64,000 bases of DNA from Clostridium yunnanense (GCF_016595795.1 NZ_JAENHN010000010.1:496001-560000); one strand, 5' to 3'. Numbered from the stretch's first letter, positions 9,747 through 19,013 are shown. Notes: generated by a model not told the origin, from the letters alone. Numbers and translations are program-made.

Positions 9747-10103
9747 ATGAAAAGAGTAATGATTGTTGATGATTCGAGTTTTTTGAGGTTAAGTTTAAAA
9801 AGGATATTGATAGCAGAGGGATTTGAAGTTGTAGTAGAAGCTGTAGATGGTTTGGATGCTATTGAGAAATATGAAGAGTATAATCCTGACATAGTATCAA
9901 TGGACATAACGATGCCAAGTTTGAATGGTATAGATGCTATTAAGGAATTAAAGAAGATAGATAATAATGTAAATATAATTGTAATATCTTCATTAGGGCA
10001 AGAAAGTCAAGTGAAAAAGGCCTTTTTAGCTGGCGCTACAAACTTTGTTGTAAAACCTTTTCAAGAAAGTTTTGTGAAAGAAGCCTTCAATAAGATCTTA
10101 TAG
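9747..10103 (+). CDS. cheY: Chemotaxis response regulator CheY
   Basis: A stand-alone receiver domain of 118 residues. It has the acidic pair D8-D9, phospho-acceptor D53 in SMDITMP, the switch Ser/Thr in VISS, and K103 in VVKPF. In the family, CheA phosphorylates CheY, which then controls the flagellar switch. The lack of an output domain and the position directly before cheA support this role. The ATG at 9747 is preceded by GAGGTG. First gene of cheY-cheA-cheW-mcp, downstream of a sigma-28-like promoter. A non-flagellar target is possible, since no flagellar genes lie in the window. Confidence 0.9.
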   Translation: MKRVMIVDDSSFLRLSLKRILIAEGFEVVVEAVDGLDAIEKYEEYNPDIVSMDITMPSLNGIDAIKELKKIDNNVNIIVISSLGQESQVKKAFLAGATNFVVKPFQESFVKEAFNKIL

Positions 10104-10126
10104 AGAGGTTAGGAGGTAGATATTTA

Positions 10127-12157
10127 ATGAATGAATCTTTTGATAAAGAAATAATAGATCTTTTCATTTCTGAAACAAGCAGTCTTGTGGAAGATTTAGA
10201 AAGAATATCTTTAGGACTAAGCGAATGTTCAGTCCTGTATGAAAATATAAATGAGATATTTAGAATAATGCATACCATAAAAGGTAATTCAGCAATAATG
10301 AATTTTAATACAATTTCCAAGTATGCACATTCTTTAGAAGACCTGTTTGATAAGGTCAGAGCATTAAAGTTAATGGAGTTAGATTCTTCTAAGATATCTG
10401 ATTTTATATTGAGTTTTATAGATTTTGTGTCGAGGCAGTTAGAAATAATACAAGAAGGAAAGATTCCAGAAGAATCATCAGAAGACAATGTTAATGAAAT
10501 AAAAACTTTTGTGTCACTTTTACGCAATAATATGTCTGAAAATTCTGGAAATTGTTGTTCTGGTAGAAAAGAAAGCTCCTTTAAATTTAATATCTTATTC
10601 TCAGAAGGATGTGGAATGGAGAATATACGAGCTTTTACTATTATACATAGATTGAAAGAAATATGTAATATAACTGAACTTATACCGAAAGACATAGAAG
10701 AAAATGAGAATTCAATAGAAGAAATAATAAAAAATGGATTTACCATAAAATTAGATACTAAAATCAGTGAAGTTGAAATACTTAAAGTTATAAATGAGAT
10801 AGCATTTATAAAAGAGATAAAAGTCCTAAAGGACAATATTGAGACTGAAGTTGTAACTGAAAAAGAGCCGAATATTATGGAGGAAAAGAACCAAGGCTCT
10901 GAAAAAAACAAAGTTAGTAATGAAGATATATCTGCAATATCCAGTGATACTAATATAAAGAGCGACAACGCAAAAGAAGATGTGAAAAAGCATAAACTAA
11001 AGACTGACACTCTAAACGTAGATGTGGATAAGTTGGACTATCTTTTTGACTTAGTGGGAGAGATAGCTATAGCGGAGGCTGCTGTAACTAAGAATAAGAT
11101 CATTTCTCAGATTGAAGCTGAGGAAGATGAAACCTTCAACAAAGCAGTGAGAAATTTAAGAAAGCTAATAGATAATATGCAAAATACAGTAATGGCTATA
11201 AGGATGGTTCCTTTAACCTCTACTTTTCAAAAAATGCATCGTTTAGTGCGAGACATGGGGAAAAAGTTAAACAAAGATGCCGAGTTGGTGATAGTTGGTG
11301 AAGAAACTGAAGTTGATAAAAGTGTAATAGAACATATATCAGATCCTCTAATGCATATCATAAGAAATTCTATGGATCATGGAATAGAAGAGAGTGGGCA
11401 AAGAGTAAGTACTGGAAAGTCTCCGAAGGGAAAAATAATTTTAGAAGCTAAAAATATGGAGGGATACGTTTGGGTAATAATAAAAGATGATGGAAAAGGA
11501 TTAGATAAAAACAAAATCTATACTAAAGCGGTAGACAAAGGTATGACTAATAAAAGTATAGAGGAGTTAAGTGATGAGGAAATCTTTTCGTTTATATTTC
11601 TGCCAGGGTTTTCTACTAATGAAAGCGTTACGGAGTTTTCTGGTAGAGGAGTAGGTATGGATGTAGTTACCAAGAATATTGAGAAAATAAGAGGAAAGGT
11701 TAGTGTAGAAAGTATCCCTAATATAGGGACAACCATATATATAAAGATACCTTTGACATTGGCTATAATACAAGGAATGTTCGTGAAAGTTGGACAAAGC
11801 CAATTTGTAATCCCAACTAACTTCATAAAAGAATGCTTTAGTGGAAGTACAAATGAAATAATCACTGATCACAATGGTAATGAGATGATATACATAAGAG
11901 GGAAAACTTATGAACTTATAAGATTATCAAATTATTTTTCTATAAGTGGGGTGCGAGATAGTAATAAAGAAGGCATAGTTATAATGACTGAATATGAATC
12001 AAAGATTAAATGTGTTTTTGTGGATGAACTTTTAGGAGAGCAGCAGATAGTAATAAAGCCATTACCTGAAATGTTTAAAAACTTAAAATATATAACAGGA
12101 TGTACGATTATGGGAGATGGCACAATATCTTTAATAATTGACATGACAACAATATAG
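10127..12157 (+). CDS. cheA: Chemotaxis histidine kinase CheA
   Basis: A 676-residue soluble kinase with the five-domain layout: P1 HPt with phospho-histidine H49 in MHTIKGNSA; P2 CheY-binding domain around 145-235; a charged linker; P3 dimerisation domain beginning near 290 (VDVDKLDYLFDLVGEI); P4 ATPase with N-box (HIIRNSMDHGIE), DDGKGLD and GRGVGMDVV; P5 CheW-like receptor-coupling domain at the C-terminus. It couples receptor signals to CheY phosphorylation. An AGGAGGTAG ribosome site lies at 10110-10118. It is 23 bp after cheY and 16 bp before cheW, so co-transcribed. No cheR, cheB, cheC or cheD is present in the cluster. Confidence 0.96.
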   Translation: MNESFDKEIIDLFISETSSLVEDLERISLGLSECSVLYENINEIFRIMHTIKGNSAIMNFNTISKYAHSLEDLFDKVRALKLMELDSSKISDFILSFIDFVSRQLEIIQEGKIPEESSEDNVNEIKTFVSLLRNNMSENSGNCCSGRKESSFKFNILFSEGCGMENIRAFTIIHRLKEICNITELIPKDIEENENSIEEIIKNGFTIKLDTKISEVEILKVINEIAFIKEIKVLKDNIETEVVTEKEPNIMEEKNQGSEKNKVSNEDISAISSDTNIKSDNAKEDVKKHKLKTDTLNVDVDKLDYLFDLVGEIAIAEAAVTKNKIISQIEAEEDETFNKAVRNLRKLIDNMQNTVMAIRMVPLTSTFQKMHRLVRDMGKKLNKDAELVIVGEETEVDKSVIEHISDPLMHIIRNSMDHGIEESGQRVSTGKSPKGKIILEAKNMEGYVWVIIKDDGKGLDKNKIYTKAVDKGMTNKSIEELSDEEIFSFIFLPGFSTNESVTEFSGRGVGMDVVTKNIEKIRGKVSVESIPNIGTTIYIKIPLTLAIIQGMFVKVGQSQFVIPTNFIKECFSGSTNEIITDHNGNEMIYIRGKTYELIRLSNYFSISGVRDSNKEGIVIMTEYESKIKCVFVDELLGEQQIVIKPLPEMFKNLKYITGCTIMGDGTISLIIDMTTI

Positions 12158-12173
12158 TTATGGAGGAGAAAAC

Positions 12174-12641
12174 ATGAGTGAATATCTAGAAGAAAAGTTA
12201 GACGATAATGACACTCTTAGTGGAAAATATATTACTTTCTATATAGAAAAAGAATTTTATGCAATCGAAGTGAGATATGTTTTAGAGATAATAGGAATAC
12301 AACCCATAACTGAGATACCGAAGACTCCAGAATACATAAAAGGAATAATAAATTTAAGAGGAAAGATAATACCAGTTATGGATGTTAGGACTAAGTTTAA
12401 GAAGGATTTTGTTGAATACCATGAAAGAACATGCGTTATTGTAGTAGAAGTGGAGAAAGTATCAACTGGATTAATAGTGGATGGTGTTTCAGAAGTTATG
12501 AAGATTGACAGTAGCATGATATCTCCAATTCCCGCTCATGACAATGAAAGTCGATATATAAGTGGAATAGGGAGGCTTGGAGAAGATATAAAGATCATAC
12601 TTGACTGTAAGGAATTGATAAATGGAATAGAAATATACTAA
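12174..12641 (+). CDS. cheW: Chemotaxis coupling protein CheW
   Basis: A 155-residue single CheW domain that bridges methyl-accepting receptors and the CheA P5 domain. Family signatures are YAIEVRYVLEIIG, IKGIINLRGKIIPVMDV and the C-terminal IIILD-type strand. It starts with an ATG after TATGGAGGAG and lies between cheA and the receptor gene with short gaps. The N-terminal ~15 residues (EEKLDDNDTLSG) are an acidic extension before the domain. Ordinary in all other respects. Confidence 0.94.
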   Translation: MSEYLEEKLDDNDTLSGKYITFYIEKEFYAIEVRYVLEIIGIQPITEIPKTPEYIKGIINLRGKIIPVMDVRTKFKKDFVEYHERTCVIVVEVEKVSTGLIVDGVSEVMKIDSSMISPIPAHDNESRYISGIGRLGEDIKIILDCKELINGIEIY

Positions 12642-12665
12642 AGAAGAATGAAGGGATGATAAATT

Positions 12666-14741
12666 ATGAAGCTTTTTAAGAATATGAAGATAGGTGGAAA
12701 GATAATATCGGGATTTGTAATAATAGCAGTGCTTACAGCTATTATGGGAATAATAACATACGTAAATTTTTCGAAAATGGATAAACTTGATACAGAACTT
12801 TATGAAAAAAATACAAAGGCAATTTCAAGTCTTGGAAACGCAGCGGTATCATATCAAAGAATGAGAGTTAATATAAGAGAATTTTTTGAAAATGATCAAG
12901 CAGGAAAAGAAAAGAATCTTGCGAAAATTGCAGAACTAAAGGTAACTTTAGAAAAAGATTTAACTGATTTTCAAAAAACTAATTTGAGTAATGATGAAAG
13001 TATTCAATTAGAAAATTTAAGAAAGAACATTCAAGGTACATATGAATTATGGAACAATGTTATATCCATGGTTAATAATGGAAAGGTGCAAGAAGGTAGG
13101 CAAGAATTATTTGTCAATGGTAAAGTCATTGCAACGGCTGTAGATGACCAATTCAATAAAATGGTTGATTACAATTTAAGTCAAGCTTCAAACAAATCAG
13201 ATAGTAATAGTGAAACGGCAAGAGGAGCGAAGACAATAATTATTGTATTAACTTTTATAGTCAGTATATTTGCTTTAATAATAGGATGGTTAATATCAAG
13301 AAGTATAAGTAAACCAGTTAATAAGCTTACTGATAATGCTAGAAAACTAGCAAAAGGAGATATAGAAGTAGAGAAAGTTGCTATTGAGGGGAAAGACGAA
13401 ATTGCCGAGTTATTTATAGCTTTCGATAATATGATCGAAAATATAAGAAGCCAAGCTATAATAACAGAGAGAATAGCCAAGGGTGAGTATTATGATAGTA
13501 TAGAAGCTAAGTCTGAAAAGGATGTACTAGGTAATAGCTTGATAAAACTAAATTCCAATATTAAAAATATACTTGCAGAAACTAGCTTGTTAACAGCAGC
13601 TGCAAAAGATGGACAACTTAATAGAAGAGGAGATGCAAATAAGTTTAGTGGTGGTTGGAGTGTATTAATTACTGGAGTAAATGAATTGTTGGATGAAATT
13701 TTGAAACCTATTAGTGAAGCATCAGAGGTATTAAAGGCTATTTCTAATGGAGATCTTAATGTAGCAGTTAAAGGTGAATATAAAGGAGATCACGCTATTA
13801 TTAAGAATAACTTAAATGCAACTATCAGCAATTTAAGGGGATATATTGATGATATAAGCTATACTTTAACAGAAATGTCCTCTGGTAACCTAACTATTAG
13901 TATATCAAAAGACTATCTGGGAGATTTTAGAAAAATAAAAGATTCAATTAATCTTATTGTAGACTCTTTGAATTCAACTTTAAAAGAAATTAGTGACGTA
14001 TCTGAGCAGGTTGCAAGTGGAGCAAATATGATATCTAACTCAGCTCAATCGATGGCATCTGCAGCTACTGAACAAGCTAGTGTTATAGAAGAAATTACTG
14101 CATCTATAACTGAGATTGCGTCTCAAACTACAGAGAATTCTGCAAATGTTAATAAAGCTAATAGCATAGCTACTGAAGCAAGTGTGAATGCAATAAAGGG
14201 TAATGAACATATGAAGGAAATGCTGTTATCTATGGAAGATATAAATAGGTCAGCTGTAGATATATCTAAGATTATAAAAGTTATAGACGAGATAGCATTC
14301 CAAACAAATATATTAGCTCTTAATGCAGCAGTTGAAGCAGCTAGAGCAGGGCAACAAGGTAAAGGGTTTGCGGTAGTTGCTGATGAAGTAAGAAACTTGG
14401 CGGCAAGAAGTTCTAAAGCTGCTAAGGAAACTACAGAACTCATAGAATCTTCAATATCAAAAGCTGAGTCAGGCAAAATAACTGCAAATGAAACTGCAAA
14501 AGTTTTAGATGGAATAGTTGATAAGATAGGTTCTGTTGCCGAAATAATGGAGCAGATATCTGAAGCATCTAGTGAGCAGGCAACGGCTAGTACTCAGGTA
14601 AATCAAGCTATAGAAGAAGTTGCAGAAACTACTCAAATAAACTCTACTAGTATAGAGGAAAGTGCATCTGCAAGCGAGGAATTATCTCTTCAAGCTAATG
14701 TTCTTAAGGAAAAGGTTTCAAAGTTTAAGTTTAAAAAATAA
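12666..14741 (+). CDS. Methyl-accepting chemotaxis protein with four-helix-bundle sensor
   Basis: A 691-residue transmembrane receptor. TM1 is at ~11-33, then a helical extracellular sensor ~34-188 of the 4HB_MCP type ([13 protein letters not shown]), TM2 ~190-212 ([20 protein letters not shown]), a HAMP domain ~213-265, further HAMP-like segments to ~450, and the signalling domain with its conserved hairpin tip ([20 protein letters not shown]) around 542-565. No C-terminal CheR-tethering pentapeptide is present; the protein ends KFKFKK. As the last gene of the che operon it is the likely dedicated input for this CheA/CheW set. Ligand unknown. Confidence 0.95.
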   Translation: MKLFKNMKIGGKIISGFVIIAVLTAIMGIITYVNFSKMDKLDTELYEKNTKAISSLGNAAVSYQRMRVNIREFFENDQAGKEKNLAKIAELKVTLEKDLTDFQKTNLSNDESIQLENLRKNIQGTYELWNNVISMVNNGKVQEGRQELFVNGKVIATAVDDQFNKMVDYNLSQASNKSDSNSETARGAKTIIIVLTFIVSIFALIIGWLISRSISKPVNKLTDNARKLAKGDIEVEKVAIEGKDEIAELFIAFDNMIENIRSQAIITERIAKGEYYDSIEAKSEKDVLGNSLIKLNSNIKNILAETSLLTAAAKDGQLNRRGDANKFSGGWSVLITGVNELLDEILKPISEASEVLKAISNGDLNVAVKGEYKGDHAIIKNNLNATISNLRGYIDDISYTLTEMSSGNLTISISKDYLGDFRKIKDSINLIVDSLNSTLKEISDVSEQVASGANMISNSAQSMASAATEQASVIEEITASITEIASQTTENSANVNKANSIATEASVNAIKGNEHMKEMLLSMEDINRSAVDISKIIKVIDEIAFQTNILALNAAVEAARAGQQGKGFAVVADEVRNLAARSSKAAKETTELIESSISKAESGKITANETAKVLDGIVDKIGSVAEIMEQISEASSEQATASTQVNQAIEEVAETTQINSTSIEESASASEELSLQANVLKEKVSKFKFKK

Positions 14742-14761
14742 TATACAATAAACGAGTTTAA

Positions 14762-14812
14762 ATACACTAGATTAGTTATTTTGGTTATACTAATCTAGTG
14801 TATTATATTTTA
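14762..14812 (+). terminator. Intrinsic terminator of the che operon
   Basis: A 15 bp stem ATACACTAGATTAGT (14762-14776) with its exact complement at 14789-14803, followed by TATATTTT. About 20 bp further on, 14831-14858 shares AGCGCTGTTAAAG...TGTATTGAAAT with the left edge of repeat A3, probably a terminal remnant of family A. Confidence 0.8.
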
Positions 14813-14987
14813 AAGCATACCTATGAAGGTAGCGCTGTTAAAGTACTGTATTGAAATATAATCTAAATATAATAAATATTTAATGGTATCTTAAGATTGA
14901 TTTGTTATAATTAGATTAAGAGATGTTTTGGAAAATTCAATAAATTTATATAAATATTTTGCAATACTAGGAAGGAGTCGATTTTAA

Positions 14988-15560
14988 ATGGATGATAAAA
15001 TAGTAGATTTTAATGAACTGAAAAATAAAGCTAAGGATAAGGATGTAGATAAGTTTGAGGACTATATCTATGGTTTGTATTACTCAGTAGCCCAGGGAAC
15101 CTTGTCTATGGCTGATTTTACTACAAAAATAATGAAGTATATGGAAGAAAATGATATCTCACAAGAAAAGTTTTTTAATATGCAGAAAAAGCTTATGGAG
15201 AGATATGGATTTGATTCTAGCTTTTTGGAGAATCAAGCTAAAATTCTAGGTATTAATCCTAATTCTGTTGGGAACTTAGGTGCTGGTCAAAATTATGAAG
15301 CCATGAGAAAAACTATTAGTTTTACTGAAAAATATAAAGGGAAGACAGTTCCTAAGAGTGTACTTACTTACAGTATAAGTAATAAGTCAAACGAGTTAGA
15401 CCTAATCTTGGAAGGGGATATTGTCATATTAAAAAGTAATAAAAAGATTGATCTCAAAGATGTAGAGTTAAATGAATTTCTATGTTCTTACAAGAAACTT
15501 CAAGATGATAAGAATTTGAAGATATCTATCTGTGAGAACGTGGGAGAGTATGAATATTGA
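14988..15560 (+). CDS. DUF3867-like clostridial protein
   Basis: A 190-residue soluble protein. The N-terminus (DDKIVDFNELKNKAKDKDVD) and the following helical segment, with YIYGLYYSVAQGTLSMADF and EENDISQEKFFNMQKKL, fit the DUF3867 family as I remember it from clostridia; this was not searched. The C-terminal half looks beta-rich (SYSISNKSNELDLILEGDI). No signal peptide, membrane segment or catalytic motif is seen. The ribosome site AAGGAG is at 14971-14976. Monocistronic with its own terminator. Function unknown. Confidence 0.75.
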   Translation: MDDKIVDFNELKNKAKDKDVDKFEDYIYGLYYSVAQGTLSMADFTTKIMKYMEENDISQEKFFNMQKKLMERYGFDSSFLENQAKILGINPNSVGNLGAGQNYEAMRKTISFTEKYKGKTVPKSVLTYSISNKSNELDLILEGDIVILKSNKKIDLKDVELNEFLCSYKKLQDDKNLKISICENVGEYEY

Positions 15561-15659
15561 TTTCTATGAAAAAGATGTTTGAGGAAAACAGGTTATAATA
15601 AAAGAAGATATAAACAATTAGGTATATCTATATATGATTTTTTTAAGTAATATAAAAAT

Positions 15660-15690
15660 AGAGCGAATAAGATTAGTTCGCTCTATTTTT
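15660..15690 (+). terminator. Intrinsic terminator
   Basis: Stem AGAGCGAA/TTCGCTCT with an 8-9 nt loop, followed by ATTTTT; about 100 bp after the preceding stop. Confidence 0.85.
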
Positions 15691-15985
15691 ACTTTATCAT
15701 TGAATAAAATTGCTTTAGTTACCTTAATTATTATTTTATAAATTATTCAGATGGAGTGTAGGTATATAGAATAATCATGAAAATTTATAAAAAAATATTG
15801 AAAAATGTTTTCTTAATAGCATTTTTCATTTATTATAGTAAAGGTAGATAAATTTAATGGTCAATTTATCAAGATATAAAGGGTATAATTATCTGAAATA
15901 TATAACAGCTCCTTGAGAAAGTCAGTTGGATATATGAAATTACAAATATTTACATGTAACAACAAATGAAAGGAAATGAATTGAA
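15691..15985. other. Intergenic region before plsY
   Basis: AT-rich. The only clear structure is a hairpin GAAAAATG/CATTTTTC at ~15808-15836, which also lies inside a 24-codon frame from the ATG at 15777 that has no convincing ribosome site. No recognised riboswitch or repeat. Confidence 0.4.
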
Positions 15986-16597
15986 TTGATGGACATTTTA
16001 ATAGCTTTGGTTTTAAGTTTAATCGCATATTTGGCAGGATCTATACCTACAGGATACATATTGGTTAAAAAAATTAAAGGAATAGATATAAGAACAGTTG
16101 GAAGCGGAAATATAGGTTCTACGAATGTAAGAAGAATAGGTGGAACGTATATATCGTTAGCAACTCAGGTTGTAGATATATTAAAGGGGTTACTTCCAGT
16201 AGCTATATCGAGCTATTTAATAAATAAAGGAATTATAGATATTAGTTTTGATAAAAATATATTACTCGCAGTTATAGGTATTAGTTCTATAGTTGGGCAC
16301 AATTATCCTATATTTCTAAAATTTAAAGGTGGAAAAGGTGTTAATACGACAGCGGGAGTGTTTTTGTTTTTAGCGCCTAAAGCATTAATTGCTGCGGCAG
16401 TGGTTTTCTTTATCTTAAAGTTAGCTACGTCAATAGTTTCAATAAGATCTATGATTCTTGCTATGGCATTAATTATAGCTGCTATACTGTTTAGATACCC
16501 GAATCCTATAGTGTTTTGTACTGTGTTTGCAGCAGGTCTTCTAATATTTAGACATAAAGCAAATATACAGAGGCTAATAAAGGGTGAAGAAAAATAA
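15986..16597 (+). CDS. plsY: Glycerol-3-phosphate acyltransferase PlsY
   Basis: Integral membrane enzyme that moves the acyl group from acyl-phosphate to glycerol-3-phosphate, the first committed step of phospholipid synthesis. About 203 residues with five or six hydrophobic segments. The three family motifs are visible: GSGNIGSTNVRR (~38-49), GHNYPIFLKFKGGKG (~107-121) and the final loop region. The start is either the TTG at 15986 or the ATG at 15989; AAAGGA at 15969-15974 serves both. The expected acyl-phosphate producer PlsX is not in the window. Monocistronic with a strong terminator. Confidence 0.95.
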   Translation: MMDILIALVLSLIAYLAGSIPTGYILVKKIKGIDIRTVGSGNIGSTNVRRIGGTYISLATQVVDILKGLLPVAISSYLINKGIIDISFDKNILLAVIGISSIVGHNYPIFLKFKGGKGVNTTAGVFLFLAPKALIAAAVVFFILKLATSIVSIRSMILAMALIIAAILFRYPNPIVFCTVFAAGLLIFRHKANIQRLIKGEEK

Positions 16598-16639
16598 CTA
16601 ATTAATTTCAATAATACTATATAGATACATACTAGATTT

Positions 16640-16680
16640 AAGTCATATTAAACTAAAAAAGTTTAATATGACTTTTTTTA
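16640..16680 (+). terminator. Intrinsic terminator after plsY
   Basis: Stem AAGTCATATTAAAC/GTTTAATATGACTT with an A-rich loop and a T run. Confidence 0.9.
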
Positions 16681-16896
16681 TTTATTAGAGTGGAATAAAA
16701 CAAAATTGATTAAGAATGAAATCTTAATGTGAAAAAAGTGTACATTAAGATGAATAAAAGTAAGATTTTTGACAATAAAGCAATAGAAAAGTTAACTAAT
16801 AAAGAAAAATATAGTGATTTTTTTAAAAAATAGGAATATAATTAAATATATGTTTGTATAAAGATGTTAATTTTACATAAAATGGTGGTGGTGTAG

Positions 16897-18174
16897 GTGG
16901 ATTTTTACAATCCTAACGAAAAGATAAGGCTCATGAGAAAGCAGCTTGGAATTAATCAATCACTTCTAGAAGACGTTAATATGACTAGAGCCTTTATAAG
17001 CATGATGGAAAGCGGCAAAAGAAGAATAAGCAGAAAGAGTTCTGAGATATTGGCAAGGAAATTTAACTCTATAGCTAAAGAGATGTCTATCAATATAAAT
17101 CTAGATGATCAATATTTTTATAGGCTTCCAGAAGAAGATGCAAAGTTCTACTGCGAAAAAGAGCTTTCAAAAAAAGAAATCAGTCATGAAGAACTTGAGG
17201 ATATTATAGAAGTGGCAAAAACATATCAATTAAGTGATATGCTAATTAATGCATATAAGATTAATGGTGAGATATATTTTGTTGAATCAGATTATATGAA
17301 AGCTTTTACTAACTTTAGCAACTCACTGGGAAAATGTAAGGAAGTTAATGAAAATTTATTGCAGACTTATATCTATAATGCTATGGGAGTTTGCAAAATT
17401 AGAAGAAATGAAGATGAAGAAGCGGTTTTTTATTTTAGTCAAGCCTTGTGGTATGCAAAAGAACAAGATAATGATTTGTATTTTATAAAAGCTAGTTACA
17501 ATTTAGCTTTAGGGTATTCAAAAATCAAGGAATATGATAAGTGTTTAGAAGTCATCGAAAAAAATATCCTAGAAAAGGATATAAGTGAAAAAAATGAAGA
17601 TCTGCTAAAGGCGAGAATATTAAAAGCTAATACTTATTTAAGGCTTGGTAAAAAAGAAGAAGTGCTTCAGGAATATGTAAAAATAATTAATGCGCTAAAG
17701 GAAGATGATATAGATACACTGTCAATGCTTTACAATAATATTGCTGAATATCATTATAAAAATGAACAATTTGAAGAAAGTTTAAAATACATAAATAAAG
17801 CACAAAAGTTAAGAAATAGAGAGTTTACTTCAATAATTCTAGATACAAAAGGAAAAATATTTTTAAAGCAAGGACTATACAATGAAGGAATAATGATATT
17901 TGAGTTAGCTATAAGTTTTGCAGAAGAATATAAGCAATTTACGGTTTTATTTGAGATATATAAAGATTTGATAAAAGTATATGAACTTATTGGTGATTTA
18001 GAAAAGGTAAAAGAATCGGCACAGACGCTTTTAGAAACTTTAGATAAAAATTGTATTGATAAAGGCAGAAGCTATGCTTTATATAAGCTTATAGAAATTA
18101 GCACAGCAGAAGGGAAGGTTGAAGAAAGTCTTAGATTGCTACATAAATTAAAACCTATGTTGATAGGTGAATAA
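16897..18174 (+). CDS. RRNPP-type regulator: XRE helix-turn-helix plus TPR repeats
   Basis: A 425-residue regulator. Residues ~6-60 form a lambda-repressor-like HTH (KIRLMRKQLGINQSLLED, then a recognition region with SMMESGKRRISRKSSEILA). The rest is a helical array of TPR-like repeats, for example YIYNAMGVCKIRRNEDEEAV and LYNNIAEYHYKNEQFEES. This is the layout of RRNPP receptors (Rgg, PlcR, PrgX, clostridial QsrA-H), which bind short re-imported peptides. A small exported-peptide gene follows 77 bp downstream on the same strand, as in clostridial qsr-qsp pairs. The GTG start at 16897 follows GGTGGTGG. The C-terminal TPR groove is inferred to be the peptide site. The role and regulon are not shown by the sequence. 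Confidence 0.85.
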   Translation: MDFYNPNEKIRLMRKQLGINQSLLEDVNMTRAFISMMESGKRRISRKSSEILARKFNSIAKEMSININLDDQYFYRLPEEDAKFYCEKELSKKEISHEELEDIIEVAKTYQLSDMLINAYKINGEIYFVESDYMKAFTNFSNSLGKCKEVNENLLQTYIYNAMGVCKIRRNEDEEAVFYFSQALWYAKEQDNDLYFIKASYNLALGYSKIKEYDKCLEVIEKNILEKDISEKNEDLLKARILKANTYLRLGKKEEVLQEYVKIINALKEDDIDTLSMLYNNIAEYHYKNEQFEESLKYINKAQKLRNREFTSIILDTKGKIFLKQGLYNEGIMIFELAISFAEEYKQFTVLFEIYKDLIKVYELIGDLEKVKESAQTLLETLDKNCIDKGRSYALYKLIEISTAEGKVEESLRLLHKLKPMLIGE

Positions 18175-18251
18175 GAATATTGGGTTGTGTTTAAATTTCA
18201 ATAATGATATTAAACATAATTTTAATAAATATATTTATGAGGTGGTTAATA

Positions 18252-18395
18252 ATGAAAAAGAGATTTACAAAGATAGTTTTAGTAGCTGTATTAATGGGGG
18301 TGTTTGTGATGCCAACAATAAAAACTATAAATCATAATAGCAATTTAGGACAAGTAACAATAAATATGATTGCTGACCCAGAAGCAAGCTTATAA
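18252..18395 (+). CDS. Small exported peptide, candidate quorum-sensing pro-peptide
   Basis: 47 residues from the ATG at 18252, preceded by a strong GAGGTGG site at 18239-18245; longer in-frame starts upstream lack such a site. The N-terminus is a textbook export signal: MKKRFTK, then a ~17-residue hydrophobic core (IVLVAVLMGVFVMPTI). A short polar tail follows, ending NMIADPEASL. Size, signal, polar C-terminal tail and position just after the TPR regulator match RRNPP signalling precursors, where the C-terminal 5-12 residues become the pheromone. The active peptide and the processing protease cannot be read from the sequence. Confidence 0.72.
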   Translation: MKKRFTKIVLVAVLMGVFVMPTIKTINHNSNLGQVTINMIADPEASL

Positions 18396-18413
18396 AAATA
18401 AGGTTAAAAAGTA

Positions 18414-18443
18414 TTGAAATTTGTATTTTGGAAATGCTATAAT
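18414..18443 (+). promoter_or_regulatory. Sigma-A promoter before the candidate RNA
   Basis: TTGAAA (18414-18419), 18 bp spacer, TATAAT (18438-18443). It lies just after the peptide gene and drives no ordinary ORF, only the structured segment that follows. Confidence 0.65.
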
Positions 18444-18449
18444 TAAGTT

Positions 18450-18644
18450 ATCTTAAAGTAACAAGGAGAATGTTTATGAATGCTGAGGTTTCAAACTAAG
18501 TAAATTGAATATGGTCTAAATTTTGCAAAATACGCCTGATTTTAGGTTTATTTGTGTTGCGGTTTTAGACATGACTTAGTGAAACATCATAAGCAGCATT
18601 CTTTTATAAAGTATATGTGGCTGTGCTTGTGCACAGCTTTTTTT
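18450..18644 (+). ncRNA. Candidate rod-like structured small RNA (~195 nt)
   Basis: A promoter (18414-18443) and a terminator (18618-18644: GCTGTGC TTGT GCACAGC then T7) frame a segment that folds on paper into one long interrupted rod. The closing blocks are AATGCTG/CAGCATT, GTTTCA/TGAAAC and CTAAGT/ACTTAG, then GTCTAAA/TTTAGAC, and an apical GCAA...TTGC arm. A large one-sided internal loop near 18505-18515 and the overall length recall 6S RNA, but I cannot match a 6S consensus. An 8-codon frame (MNAEVSN) with AAGGAG sits at its 5' end and could be a leader peptide. The RNA is inferred from structure only. Confidence 0.5.
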
Positions 18645-18700
18645 ACTGTGAAAAATTGTTAGATTTGCGAGCTAGCTATACAGTAAAAAATAAGACTTAT

Positions 18701-18793
18701 TCTCTGTAAGTTTCCTAATATGCGTTCGGAAAGGCATATTAGGAAAAAAGCTCATTGAAGAAGAGCGCTTCAGTGCCTTTTTTTAGTATTTAA
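18701..18793 (+). repeat. Two-hairpin module (family C), stand-alone copy
   Basis: First hairpin CCTAATATGC/GCATATTAGG with a GTTCGGAAAG loop at ~18715-18744; second hairpin TCATTGAAG/CTTCAGTG followed by T7. The layout and parts of the sequence (TTTC, ATRCGTTC, GAAA, GCA, T tail) match the extra module in the long family-A copies (about 19295-19372), and a weaker copy lies at 35405-35490. The T tail makes it a possible terminator. Confidence 0.6.
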
Positions 18794-18848
18794 GGGAAGC
18801 TTGGAGGGAGTTAGTAAGAGGTTATACTTTTTATATAATGAAATGTAG

Positions 18849-18886
18849 AGCTGTAAGTGAAGAAGGTTTTCACTTGCAGCTTTTTT
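18849..18886 (+). terminator. Intrinsic terminator with no gene before it
   Basis: Stem AGCTGTAAGTGAA/TTCACTTGCAGCT (one G-U) followed by T6. No ORF precedes it closely, so it may end a small RNA or read-through transcript. Confidence 0.7.
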
Positions 18887-19013
18887 GCTATATAAATTTG
18901 TTTTAGTATTGTCTAAAAACTGCAAACGAAAGTTAGATTAACGTTTTTTGTTTCATAAAGATTATAAAAAACTTTAAGTTAAATATTAAACAAAATCCTA
19001 GGAGGAATGAAAT

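Noticed and set aside
10087-11010. A 307-codon minus-strand frame opposite cheA
   Set aside because: Ser/Phe/Ile-rich antisense artefact of AT-rich coding DNA; cheA domains are clear on the plus strand.
15777-15851. A 24-codon frame with a hydrophobic peptide before plsY
   Set aside because: No ribosome site at proper spacing, and the sequence is explained by a hairpin; too weak to call.
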